DNA of 46,486 nucleotides from Bacteroidota bacterium (GTDB lineage Bacteria; Bacteroidota; Ignavibacteria; Kapaibacteriales; NICIL-2): the NCBI GenBank assembly GCA_019695345.1, contig JAIBAE010000030.1:1-46486 (forward strand). Reading direction: 5' to 3'. Within the stretch, counting starts at the first letter, position 1. The number at the start of each line of letters is the position of its first letter. The notes beneath the pieces are model-generated. The model did no database searches. It was not told the origin of the DNA and saw only the letters and a list, made by a program, of their open reading frames with translations. The position numbers were made by a program, and so were the translations under genes. Positions 18,156 to 26,128 of the stretch are shown here, piece after piece.

Positions 18156-19583
18156 CTATGCTAAACGTTCAAGTAAGTATGATTTAACGTTACTAATTTC
18201 AATGCGAATCTGTTGCATGGAATCACGCTCGCGAATTGTTACCGTTTGGTCTGCAACCGACTGACCATCAATAGTAATACAATATGGTGTACCAATTTCA
18301 TCCTGACGGCGGTAGCGGCGTCCAACAGCACCTTTATCATCGTACTGAACTTTAAAGTGCTTTTGTAAATCTCTGTATAAAGCTTCAGCAACATCAGGCA
18401 TTCCATCTTTGTTTACTAACGGGAAAATAGCAGCACTAACCGGAGCTAACTTCGGGTGGAAGCGCAATACGGTACGTGTTTCTGCTTTACCGTTTTCATC
18501 GGTTACTGTTTCTTCGTCATAGGCATTACACAAGAAAGCCATAAACGAACGCGATGCGCCAACAGATGTCTCAATTACATACGGCACAAAACGTTCGCCG
18601 GATGCAGTATCTACCCATTCTAGTTTTTTACCACTAAATTCAGTATGGCGTGAAAGATCATGGTTAGTTCTTGAGTGAATGCCTTCAACTTCACCCCAAC
18701 CAAACGGAAATAGATATTCAATATCAACAGCAGCTTTTGCATAGTGCGCCAACTTCTCATGTGGTTTAAGTTTAAGCGATTCCGGTTTCATACCTAATTC
18801 CAAAAACCAGTTCCAACGTTGTTCTCTCCAATAGTCAAACTCTTGTTCTTCCGTTCCGGGTTTTACAAAGTATTGCATTTCCATTTGTTCAAACTCACGA
18901 GTGCGGAACAAAAAGTTCTTAGTATTGATTTCATTACGGAATGCTTTACCAATTTGCGCAATACCAAACGGTACTTTCTGTCGCGCCGATTCCATAACGT
19001 TCTTAAAGTTCACAAATATACCTTGAGCTGTTTCCGGACGTAAGTACACAACTGCACTGGTTTCCTCAAGCGGACCAATAAACGTTTTAAACATCAGGTT
19101 AAAGTTCCGAACATCTGTCCAATCGGTTGTGCCGGAAACTGGGTCAGGAATTTCAGCATCAACAATAATATTGTAGTAATCGATTGGTTCAACCGCTTCC
19201 GATAGCCGCTGTTCTAACGCATCAGCTTCGTGGGTTTTACCTTTTTTACGTAAACGTTCAATGTAATCTTCAATAAGGTTATCGGCACGGTGGCGCGCTT
19301 TACTGGTTTTGTTGTCAATCATGGGGTCGCTAAACTGCTGAACGTGACCACTTGCTTCCCATGTTCTGGGGTGCATCAATATAGCAGCATCAACACCTTC
19401 AATATTATCACGGTAGGTCATGTGTTTCCACCACGACTCTTTAATATTTCGTAATAACTCAACACCCAGCGGACCATAATCCCAGCATCCATTCAAACCA
19501 CCATAAATTTCCGACGATTGAAACACAAAACCACGACGTTTTGCTAACGAGATAATATTATCAAGTATATTCTTCTGTGCCAT
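18156..19583 (-). CDS. glyS: Glycine-tRNA ligase, single-chain (alpha2) type
   Basis: 475 residues. The class II synthetase core begins with GGLNGCWDYGPLGVELLRNI. Motif 2 is FRNEINTKNFLFRTREFEQMEM, motif 3 is IETSVGASRSFMAFL, and a C-terminal anticodon-binding domain spans about 375-475 (APVSAAIFPLV to VTIRERDSMQQ). This is the homodimeric form, not the alpha2-beta2 form of Proteobacteria. The ATG at 19583 lies 37 bp downstream of a good TATCTTTG promoter element, so it heads the three-gene minus-strand unit. Confidence 0.96.
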   Translation of the reverse strand: MAQKNILDNIISLAKRRGFVFQSSEIYGGLNGCWDYGPLGVELLRNIKESWWKHMTYRDNIEGVDAAILMHPRTWEASGHVQQFSDPMIDNKTSKARHRADNLIEDYIERLRKKGKTHEADALEQRLSEAVEPIDYYNIIVDAEIPDPVSGTTDWTDVRNFNLMFKTFIGPLEETSAVVYLRPETAQGIFVNFKNVMESARQKVPFGIAQIGKAFRNEINTKNFLFRTREFEQMEMQYFVKPGTEEQEFDYWREQRWNWFLELGMKPESLKLKPHEKLAHYAKAAVDIEYLFPFGWGEVEGIHSRTNHDLSRHTEFSGKKLEWVDTASGERFVPYVIETSVGASRSFMAFLCNAYDEETVTDENGKAETRTVLRFHPKLAPVSAAIFPLVNKDGMPDVAEALYRDLQKHFKVQYDDKGAVGRRYRRQDEIGTPYCITIDGQSVADQTVTIRERDSMQQIRIEISNVKSYLLERLA

Positions 19584-19619
19584 AACGCTAAAAATAAGTT
19601 TATATCAAAAATCGAACTG

Positions 19620-19627
19620 CAAAGATA
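19620..19627 (-). promoter_or_regulatory. Putative -7 element of glyS (TATCTTTG on minus strand)
   Basis: A full TAnnTTTG match, followed by C as at several other sites here, 37 bp upstream of the glyS ATG. A TTTC lies about 19 bp further upstream in the -33 position. Confidence 0.65.
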
Positions 19628-19741
19628 GTGATTCGTCCGTGAAGAGAAAGATGTTTCCCACCTCTGCCGAAGCGACCCATACTGCGCCGCAACCCGGTCG
19701 GGAACGAAGCCCGTGTAACGCAATAAAATTCTCTTATATAT

Positions 19742-19887
19742 ACAGGAGTTAAACAATATGTCTCCTAGCATGCCTTGTATCAAAGCCATGACGTCCTTCG
19801 CAGACTCAGGAAGTCATGCAGTAATTAAACTCCATACCATCACTTTGATTGCCAGGTTATACAATATTTGTCATGTGTTACTCCTGT
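19742..19887. repeat. Nested long imperfect inverted repeat, about 146 bp
   Basis: Three layers of pairing are visible: ACAGGAGT (19742-19749) with ACTCCTGT (19880-19887), ATCAAAG (19779-19785) with CTTTGAT (19843-19849), and CATGAC-g-TCCT (19787-19797) with AGGA-a-GTCATG (19808-19818). No T-run follows. It could be a miniature transposon-like element or a structured RNA. A 50-codon frame from ATG 19758, with AGGAG upstream, lies inside but is probably incidental to the palindrome. Confidence 0.65.
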
Positions 19888-20005
19888 TGTTATTGGCTCT
19901 TCGTAGTTAACTCTATATATCTTCTTGTCAGGAAACTTATAACACTAATATTTGTTAAATTTCTCTTGCTTTTTAACACAGTTCATGCCATAACTATAAA
20001 TTTAA

Positions 20006-20407
20006 TTACAACCAATCTATTGATATGAATTGCCTAGCAAACTTCAATGGCTCTATGTACTCAATTTGTAACTCTTCTAATATATTTCTTGCTTTGGTTC
20101 GTATCTCTTCCACCTGTATAGAGTTTAATTTTAACTTGATAGTCCATTCTGGTGAGTATAGTAAGATAACTGATAGTTTTAAGGCTACGAATTTTGACAT
20201 TAGAACTTCATCAATATTAATTATACTTGGATTATTATATAAAAATTCTCGATTAAACAAGACTTCAATATAATTTTCTATTACCTCACCAAAATTCTCA
20301 ATTTCATCGTATTGATACTGAGTTAAATTTGTCGATAATATTAATAATATTAAAATTGTGTAATTAAAATAGTAGTTATCTGTGTTAAGTGTTGCATCTG
20401 TAAACAT
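20006..20407 (-). CDS. AT-rich orphan protein, function unknown
   Basis: 133 residues, not recognised. The ATG at 20407 is preceded by a perfect AAGGAGG seven bases upstream, unlike most genes here, which have weak or no such site. Strongly AT-rich, full of Ile, Leu, Asn, Tyr and Glu. An early hydrophobic stretch (FNYTILILLILSTNL, about 14-28) is followed by a helical, acidic middle and an amphipathic C-terminus. There is no obvious signal cleavage site. It sits alone between the arms of a family B pair, and composition and translation signals both suggest foreign origin. A complementary plus-strand frame is a shadow. Confidence 0.75.
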   Translation of the reverse strand: MFTDATLNTDNYYFNYTILILLILSTNLTQYQYDEIENFGEVIENYIEVLFNREFLYNNPSIINIDEVLMSKFVALKLSVILLYSPEWTIKLKLNSIQVEEIRTKARNILEELQIEYIEPLKFARQFISIDWL

Positions 20408-20670
20408 GATTATTCCTCCTTAAAATTGGTTGCATTTGTTACTCTAATTACATTACTGCCACTTGCATGTGGTCTACCAAGACAAATTTTCCAATATTGC
20501 GTAGGATATTGATTAGTAGAGTTAAAGTCCCGTAATGACTGAAGGCTAATACTACTGTACATTGTTTTATGTAAAGCAAATTACAAATTAACTGCGCTGC
20601 GGCAACGCCATGCCCCGCCCGTGTGACGGCGCTGGCACGGTCGCTTCGGCAAAGGCGGGGAACATATTTA

Positions 20671-20710
20671 AAAATAAAAAAGCGATGACTCAATGAAGAA
20701 TCACCGCTTA
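20671..20710 (-). terminator. Intrinsic terminator of the surface-protein run
   Basis: On the minus strand AAGCGGTGA pairs with TCATCGCTT (one mismatch) and is followed by a TTTTTTATTTTT-like run. It lies 18 bp after the OmpA-family stop. Confidence 0.85.
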
Positions 20711-20727
20711 CACACGTTAGAGGAAAT

Positions 20728-22122
20728 TTACTGAACGATTGTTATTTCTACGCGCCGGTTTGCCGAACGTCCTTTTGGTGTTCTGTTATCTTGGATTGGT
20801 TTGCGTGCACCAAGACCTGATGCAAGCAATCTATCGCGCGAGATACCTTTGCGGGTTAAGTAACGAACAATCTGTAATGCTCGTTCATCGGACACTCGTT
20901 GTGTTTCTGTAGGCGAACCGCCAAAATTATCGGCATGACCTACAATACGAACTTCTGCACGTGGGTTAGCAGTCATAAAATCTGCAACGCCATCTAAATA
21001 GTTTTTCAACTGACTGCTTAACGATGTATCGAACGGTGTTGTATATGTGCTGAATATTTGTTGCTTATTAGGAGTAATCTTAGCCGGAGCCATTTTATTT
21101 GCAATAGGCGGAGTTTTATCGGAGCCAATTGTTTTTGTGTAGTCCGGTAAGTTTTGATCGGGTCCTGTTAAATCGGGAATTAACATTGCGATAAACATTC
21201 CCTTGCTTTCCGGCATTACAACATTGAGTTTGTCGTTTTGCTGTGCAATGGCAGGTGCTTGTGGGTCTTGATAATTTGGATCGCGCTTTATAAGTGTATC
21301 CGTAATTTGGTCTTCTCCAAACTTAAGGGCAACACCTGTGCGTAAGTAAATGTCATTCCAGTTTGAACCATTTTTTGAGTAACCATTTGTACCCATTTGA
21401 ACAAGTGCAAACGGAGTAAGCGTCATGCGCCACTCATCCCAAACTCCACCAAGTAAATCCCATCCTGCACCAACATTTATTCCAGCACGGAACTTATTTG
21501 GTTCGAACGAAATACGGTATTGTTGGTCAATGCGTTCTGATTCATAAAATGTTTCTGTGCGAGTTGCTTTTTTACCAACAAGGATATCAAAATCTAATCC
21601 CATTAACATATGCAGACCAGGATATTCGTTGATGTTATATCGAACCTGTGGCATGAAGTTAACATACTCTAAACCAATACTTGTAATAATATCGCCATCT
21701 AAAGCAAATTCGGGATTAGTAGGTAATGCAGGATTATGTGTATACGTAGTTGTGCTACGGTAATCGTACATGTTTGCCAAAAAAGCAAAGCCCCAAACTT
21801 CATTTGGTTCCTGATAATCAAAAACAAATCCAAGACCAAATCCGCCACCACCAACACCACCTGCATTTAGTTTGTAATATCCGTGACCCGGGAATTGATT
21901 ATTCATAGGCATAATTAACTTACCAAAGTTAAAATGCAACGTTGAAGACAATGCAGGGCCAATTCTCCAGACATCGGGAGTGCGTGAGATGAGGACGGTG
22001 TCGCCCTTTTCATCCAACAATCGCGACACAATCACGCCATCGGCTGTTGATTGTGCTACGGATGAAACCGTAAAGCCAATCGCTAAGGCGATGATTGCTA
22101 CATATGTGAACAGTTTATTCAT
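20728..22122 (-). CDS. OmpA-family outer membrane protein
   Basis: 464 residues. Signal peptide cleaved near SSVAQ. Residues about 45-290 are a predicted beta-barrel rich in Gly and aromatic strands. A Pro-rich linker follows, and from about 350 a C-terminal OmpA domain with IVGHADNFGGSPTETQRVSDERA, GLGARKPIQDN and the closing RSANRRVEITIVQ, which carries the Asp and Arg that bind diaminopimelate in peptidoglycan. It therefore tethers the outer membrane to the wall. It is the last gene of the minus-strand surface run, 22 bp after the T9SS cargo gene, and is followed by a terminator. Confidence 0.92.
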   Translation of the reverse strand: MNKLFTYVAIIALAIGFTVSSVAQSTADGVIVSRLLDEKGDTVLISRTPDVWRIGPALSSTLHFNFGKLIMPMNNQFPGHGYYKLNAGGVGGGGFGLGFVFDYQEPNEVWGFAFLANMYDYRSTTTYTHNPALPTNPEFALDGDIITSIGLEYVNFMPQVRYNINEYPGLHMLMGLDFDILVGKKATRTETFYESERIDQQYRISFEPNKFRAGINVGAGWDLLGGVWDEWRMTLTPFALVQMGTNGYSKNGSNWNDIYLRTGVALKFGEDQITDTLIKRDPNYQDPQAPAIAQQNDKLNVVMPESKGMFIAMLIPDLTGPDQNLPDYTKTIGSDKTPPIANKMAPAKITPNKQQIFSTYTTPFDTSLSSQLKNYLDGVADFMTANPRAEVRIVGHADNFGGSPTETQRVSDERALQIVRYLTRKGISRDRLLASGLGARKPIQDNRTPKGRSANRRVEITIVQ

Positions 22123-22144
22123 AGTATTATAGTGTTCTGAAGAA

Positions 22145-23524
22145 TTATCGTAATAATTGAAGTTTAATTACCGAGCGTGAAAGTTCGATTGATGGATCAT
22201 CTACCGGATATGCAATCAACAATACGTTATATAAACCTTGCGATGCTTGATCCGGAATATGCCACTTGATATTTTCTACGTCGTCCTTTGGGTCTTCGTG
22301 GGTACGTGGTGTACGTGGTTTGATTTCCTTATCCATTAAGGTTGCTAATTCTTTACCTGTTATATCATATACTTTGATTGAGAGACGAACCCTGTCATCG
22401 AGTGTGTAATAGATATTTACATCACTATTGCTTGATGCTTCTATTGGGTTTGGTCCGGCAAAGGAACGTGAGATAACAGAGTTCGGAATTCTGATGGCAG
22501 TTGTATCTATATAACGTCGTTGACCATCAAAAAACAAAGCCGAAAGTTCATATTCATATGTTACAGCGCGGAAGTCTACAGTATCCGGTGTTGATATCTG
22601 GTATGGAAATCCAGTACGTGTATTACCTTTTGAATTCATTGCTGTATCATATACAGGTCCAAAACGGCGGACTTCATAAAATTCTAACTCGCTAGGTTTC
22701 ATGCCGGGGCAATTAATTACTCTGCGACGTAAAATATATCCCTGAACTGCTTGTTCACATAATGTAGCCCAGCTAACATTTACAAAACGATCGCCCAGGT
22801 ATCCTGCTACAAAACTGTTTGGTTGTAACTCAAAGCAACGCTCCGGAGGTGGTGCAACTTTGAATGAGTCTGTGTAAACCGTTGTTGTACCTGTTTGGCG
22901 AGTGCGAGCATAGTTTCGCATTTCTACATTATCATTAGCATTATACCATTTTACTTGCTTGGCATTGATACTGTCTGTTTCTAATTTATACGCATTTGCT
23001 TGATAGTAGTCCACTGGAGTTACCCACGTTACTTCTGCACCTAAACGTGCACTATCTAACATTTCAACACGAAATCTACCAATCCGAATTGTTGTATCGA
23101 GAGGAACTACTTTACAATCTAAATATTCATCAGGACCAAGCACGGTTATTGATATTCTACCCGGAAATACTCTTGGTGTTACCGTATAGTTTGTTAACAC
23201 AGCATTTTGATATGGTGCCGGATTTAACTGTGAAGTACCATTAATAAGTGTCACTCTCATCTTTTGGTCGGTATATCTATCATCGGCTACACCGCTTATC
23301 TTAACTTGAAAAGTACCGTTAGCCCAACGATCCCAGATATAAGAATTACGTTGAATGGTCAAGTCGAATTCAAGTGTTGTATTATTAACTTGATTCACAT
23401 CGCCGATACCAACAAATGATAATATCTGTGTATCCACTTGTTGCGCATTCGCTGTAATCCCGTTTGTAACAAAGCATATTGCTACAAGCAAAGAGATTAT
23501 GTGATATTTAGTGTTCATTTTCAT
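22145..23524 (-). CDS. Exported protein with T9SS-type C-terminal sorting domain
   Basis: 459 residues (start at 23524, or at 23518 two codons later). Signal peptide ends near TANAQ. The body is beta-rich, with two immunoglobulin-like regions (about 35-160 and 235-345) and a Cys-containing segment (CEQAVQGYILRRR) like fibronectin-type domains of T9SS cargo. The C-terminus from about 360 fits a type A sorting domain: NIYYTLDDRVRLSIKVYDI, TGKELATL, GLYNVLLIAY and a final basic strand. It should reach the cell surface through T9SS. It lies between the dockerin-like protein gene and the OmpA gene, in one probable operon. Confidence 0.85.
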   Translation of the reverse strand: MKMNTKYHIISLLVAICFVTNGITANAQQVDTQILSFVGIGDVNQVNNTTLEFDLTIQRNSYIWDRWANGTFQVKISGVADDRYTDQKMRVTLINGTSQLNPAPYQNAVLTNYTVTPRVFPGRISITVLGPDEYLDCKVVPLDTTIRIGRFRVEMLDSARLGAEVTWVTPVDYYQANAYKLETDSINAKQVKWYNANDNVEMRNYARTRQTGTTTVYTDSFKVAPPPERCFELQPNSFVAGYLGDRFVNVSWATLCEQAVQGYILRRRVINCPGMKPSELEFYEVRRFGPVYDTAMNSKGNTRTGFPYQISTPDTVDFRAVTYEYELSALFFDGQRRYIDTTAIRIPNSVISRSFAGPNPIEASSNSDVNIYYTLDDRVRLSIKVYDITGKELATLMDKEIKPRTPRTHEDPKDDVENIKWHIPDQASQGLYNVLLIAYPVDDPSIELSRSVIKLQLLR

Positions 23525-23547
23525 TGGATAGTAGTATTATCTATTTT

Positions 23548-25713
23548 TTATCTTGGTACGTTAGTGTGGCGTTTTCTGTTATTCCACGTTTTGTTTGCAT
23601 CACGTGTAGTTACAATACCACTCATATCTGTATCTTGATTGATGTATTCTTCTTTATCTCTGTTGTTCCAGTCTGAATCGTAGTCGCGTCTGTCGGTATC
23701 ATCAATCACACCGTCGCCGTTTGTATCGCCACCAACCATTGCAAAAATCAACGCATCGCCATCTGTACAGTCAACTACTTTCATTGCATCTGAGCCGCCT
23801 AACACATTGGCTGGTTGGGTGAAATCATAGATGGAAAGTATATCATCAACTGTTTGCAAATACATTGGATTTGCCGACATAACTGCTAAGTGATTTCTGT
23901 GGTGAATTACTACATAATAACTTCCAGTATCGAGTGTACGAGGGAATGTTAAGGTTGATTGACCGTCTAATCCAACTATGTTACCTGATTCTTTCAAGAA
24001 GCCGGTTCTGTAGAAACGGTCGCTGGATGATGGCGTTTTACGCAATTCAACAACTACCCAATCCACAACACCTTCGGGGATACTTGCAACTTGTGTTGTA
24101 TCGCGTGTTGCATCTAAGTTGTATGGATAGATGTTTGCAGGTGTTGTTGGAATCAAATTATGAGCAAGTAAATCTGTTGTCATTGAACCATAGCGGTATG
24201 GACCTTCCATTAATACTTTTGCTTGTAATGCAAACAACGATGGTATTGGCAAACCAATAGCAAAGAAACCTGTTTTGCGTACGGTATCTGCGTAAGAATA
24301 AGCCCAGTTGTTTGCATCTGTTTGTGCAGGTATCTTGGAACCTTTTACATTTTCCCAAGCACGGGTATTCCAACGTTGTAAGTTTACTTTAGTAATGTCT
24401 AATCCGTTCGATTCGTTTAATGTTGGGTCGGTTGGGTAATTACACCAGCCATATCCTAAACGGTAGGAAATGTTATCGGTAATTGATTCGCCAGAAGCTG
24501 ATGCAGCTGTAACATGTATTGAACGTTTAGCTTTTTTATCACCATCTGGTTGCGATGGGAATGTCATGTTGCGGCTATCAATCGTCATTTCTGAAACCGC
24601 ACCCATATCAGTTGCCGAAGCAAACTCAACATACGTACGGATGTTATTAAACAACATTGCTGTGTTATCCGCACGTAAGCTTGTACGCTTAAACGAACCA
24701 ACTACTTCCGATTTTGGATGTACATAATTTGGTTGGTTATCGCGAGGCGTAAATGCTAAGAAATGTTTGTTGTTTGTATCAACATCGGTGTAGATATACA
24801 TTTTATCGGATGCCGTACCAACATTTAAGGAATCATTTACAAATACATTGCGCGATAATGTTAATCCACCTCTGTTCTCAACAGTAAGTGTCTTTAATGC
24901 TGTTGTATCAACCGGAATTTCGTTTGCTGTAGTTAATCCGTTTGTTCCAATGTATTTTACCGAGTACCAACGTTGGAACAATGGATGATTAGCAATAGTA
25001 GCAACATCATTACGGATAATCATTGATGCTTCTAACATGCGTAGGTTGTTTGTATCGTTGTTACGGAATACACCGTTTTTGAGATACAACGCGTTTTTAA
25101 CGCCAAAACCACCATTGTTAATCACATAAATATCTTGACTGTTATCCATTGTTAAATGGTTAAAAACGCCTGTACCATCAACATTTTGGGCTGATGTACC
25201 ATTTAAGATAAACTCGCCAAAATCTAAACCACGACCAACCGTTCCGTTATGTGTAACTCTACCTAATGAGATTAACGGAAAGTTTCTGTCTATGATAATG
25301 TTTGCTTCAGGAGATGTATAAATTGTATCAATGCTTACAAAGTTTGCGCCGTTGTAGTTTGTGTCAAGCATCTTGGAACTAACACCTGAAAAATATACAA
25401 CCTTGTGGCGAATCTGCGGAATGCGTTGGTTAGCATTTGGAATGTCTTTAATGTATTCAACACGTCCTGCTATTTCAGGTTGCTGAATAACAGCATCATC
25501 ACCAATAATAAACAAACCGCGAGCATTATCAATATTTGCTCCTGTAACACTGTTAACAGTGCCACGTACGGTTATCTTACCACCATTTACAATGCGACCG
25601 CACGATGCATTCTCTAACTTGCCCTGGGCATATAAAGCAGATGCACCTGCAAATAGCATCATACATCCAAGTATGGTGAAATAAGCGGTTTTCCTTCTCA
25701 TCGGTGTTTTCAT
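23548..25713 (-). CDS. Large secreted protein with C-terminal dockerin-like calcium repeats
   Basis: 721 residues, signal peptide ending near ALYAQ. The N-terminal region opens with SCGRIVNGGKITVRG, a module also seen in the 26129-28369 and 28449-28919 products. The middle is a series of beta-strand repeats rich in Asn and Thr. Residues about 650-721 hold two EF-hand-like motifs, GDTNGDGVIDDTD and QDTDMSGIVTTRDAN, each followed by a W-N-N-R segment, which is the pattern of paired dockerin/type-I calcium repeats in FCB surface proteins. No T9SS domain follows, so the calcium repeats may be the docking end. Partner unknown. Confidence 0.8.
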   Translation of the reverse strand: MKTPMRRKTAYFTILGCMMLFAGASALYAQGKLENASCGRIVNGGKITVRGTVNSVTGANIDNARGLFIIGDDAVIQQPEIAGRVEYIKDIPNANQRIPQIRHKVVYFSGVSSKMLDTNYNGANFVSIDTIYTSPEANIIIDRNFPLISLGRVTHNGTVGRGLDFGEFILNGTSAQNVDGTGVFNHLTMDNSQDIYVINNGGFGVKNALYLKNGVFRNNDTNNLRMLEASMIIRNDVATIANHPLFQRWYSVKYIGTNGLTTANEIPVDTTALKTLTVENRGGLTLSRNVFVNDSLNVGTASDKMYIYTDVDTNNKHFLAFTPRDNQPNYVHPKSEVVGSFKRTSLRADNTAMLFNNIRTYVEFASATDMGAVSEMTIDSRNMTFPSQPDGDKKAKRSIHVTAASASGESITDNISYRLGYGWCNYPTDPTLNESNGLDITKVNLQRWNTRAWENVKGSKIPAQTDANNWAYSYADTVRKTGFFAIGLPIPSLFALQAKVLMEGPYRYGSMTTDLLAHNLIPTTPANIYPYNLDATRDTTQVASIPEGVVDWVVVELRKTPSSSDRFYRTGFLKESGNIVGLDGQSTLTFPRTLDTGSYYVVIHHRNHLAVMSANPMYLQTVDDILSIYDFTQPANVLGGSDAMKVVDCTDGDALIFAMVGGDTNGDGVIDDTDRRDYDSDWNNRDKEEYINQDTDMSGIVTTRDANKTWNNRKRHTNVPR

Positions 25714-25914
25714 AGTATTCTGTGTAATTAAGCTTCTTTGCCTTAGTCTAAAAACAACCTAAAACCCGTTAAAGAGATTTTGTGAGTAATTTTCGACTGC
25801 TTTGCTAATTTTCTGAACTTTTAATAACTGAACAATCAGTATTTATACCCAATTTTCTTCCAGACCACGCAAATTCCCGTAATTATAAGGGGCAAATTGT
25901 TGTATTTACGTTTC

Positions 25915-26080
25915 TGCTATCGCAATCCGCACCTAACAAAACTGCTCAAACTCCCCTTTTTCTTGCGGCAGAGAACATCTCCAGTTTCAAACCACGGTTA
26001 TCGTGATGCTGTACTTGAGAATCTGCTCGGCAAGAAGTGGGTGTTATTTACATGTTACCCGGAGCCGTCTTGCGTTAGCA
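25915..26080. repeat. Family A repeat pair between two surface-protein genes
   Basis: The left arm 25915-25975 (stem CCGCA/TGCGG, CAGAGAAC box) and the inverted right arm 26018-26080 (stem CGGC/GCCG, TGCTAACGCA box) lie in the 415-bp gap. The remaining 25714-25914 is AT-rich and presumably holds the promoter and leader of the 721-residue gene, but I see no clear TAnnTTTG. Confidence 0.75.
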
Positions 26081-26128
26081 AAAAATTCATTGGATATACT
26101 ATCAAAGAACTACTGTTTTGTTGCGAGA

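Larger units (their letters stand above)
19653..20664. repeat. Family B repeat pair enclosing an orphan gene and a 146-bp inverted repeat
   Basis: The left arm 19653-19720 has CCTCTGCCGAAGCGA facing outward and the left-type core CATACTGCGCCGCAACCCGG. The right arm 20591-20664 is inverted, with the right-type core GCGCCGTCACACGGGCGGGG. The 870-bp interior is AT-rich and holds the orphan gene 20006-20407 and the nested inverted repeat 19742-19887. The other three complete B pairs have short or no interiors, so this one appears to carry cargo. Stretches 19888-20005 and 20408-20590 show nothing else. Confidence 0.7.
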
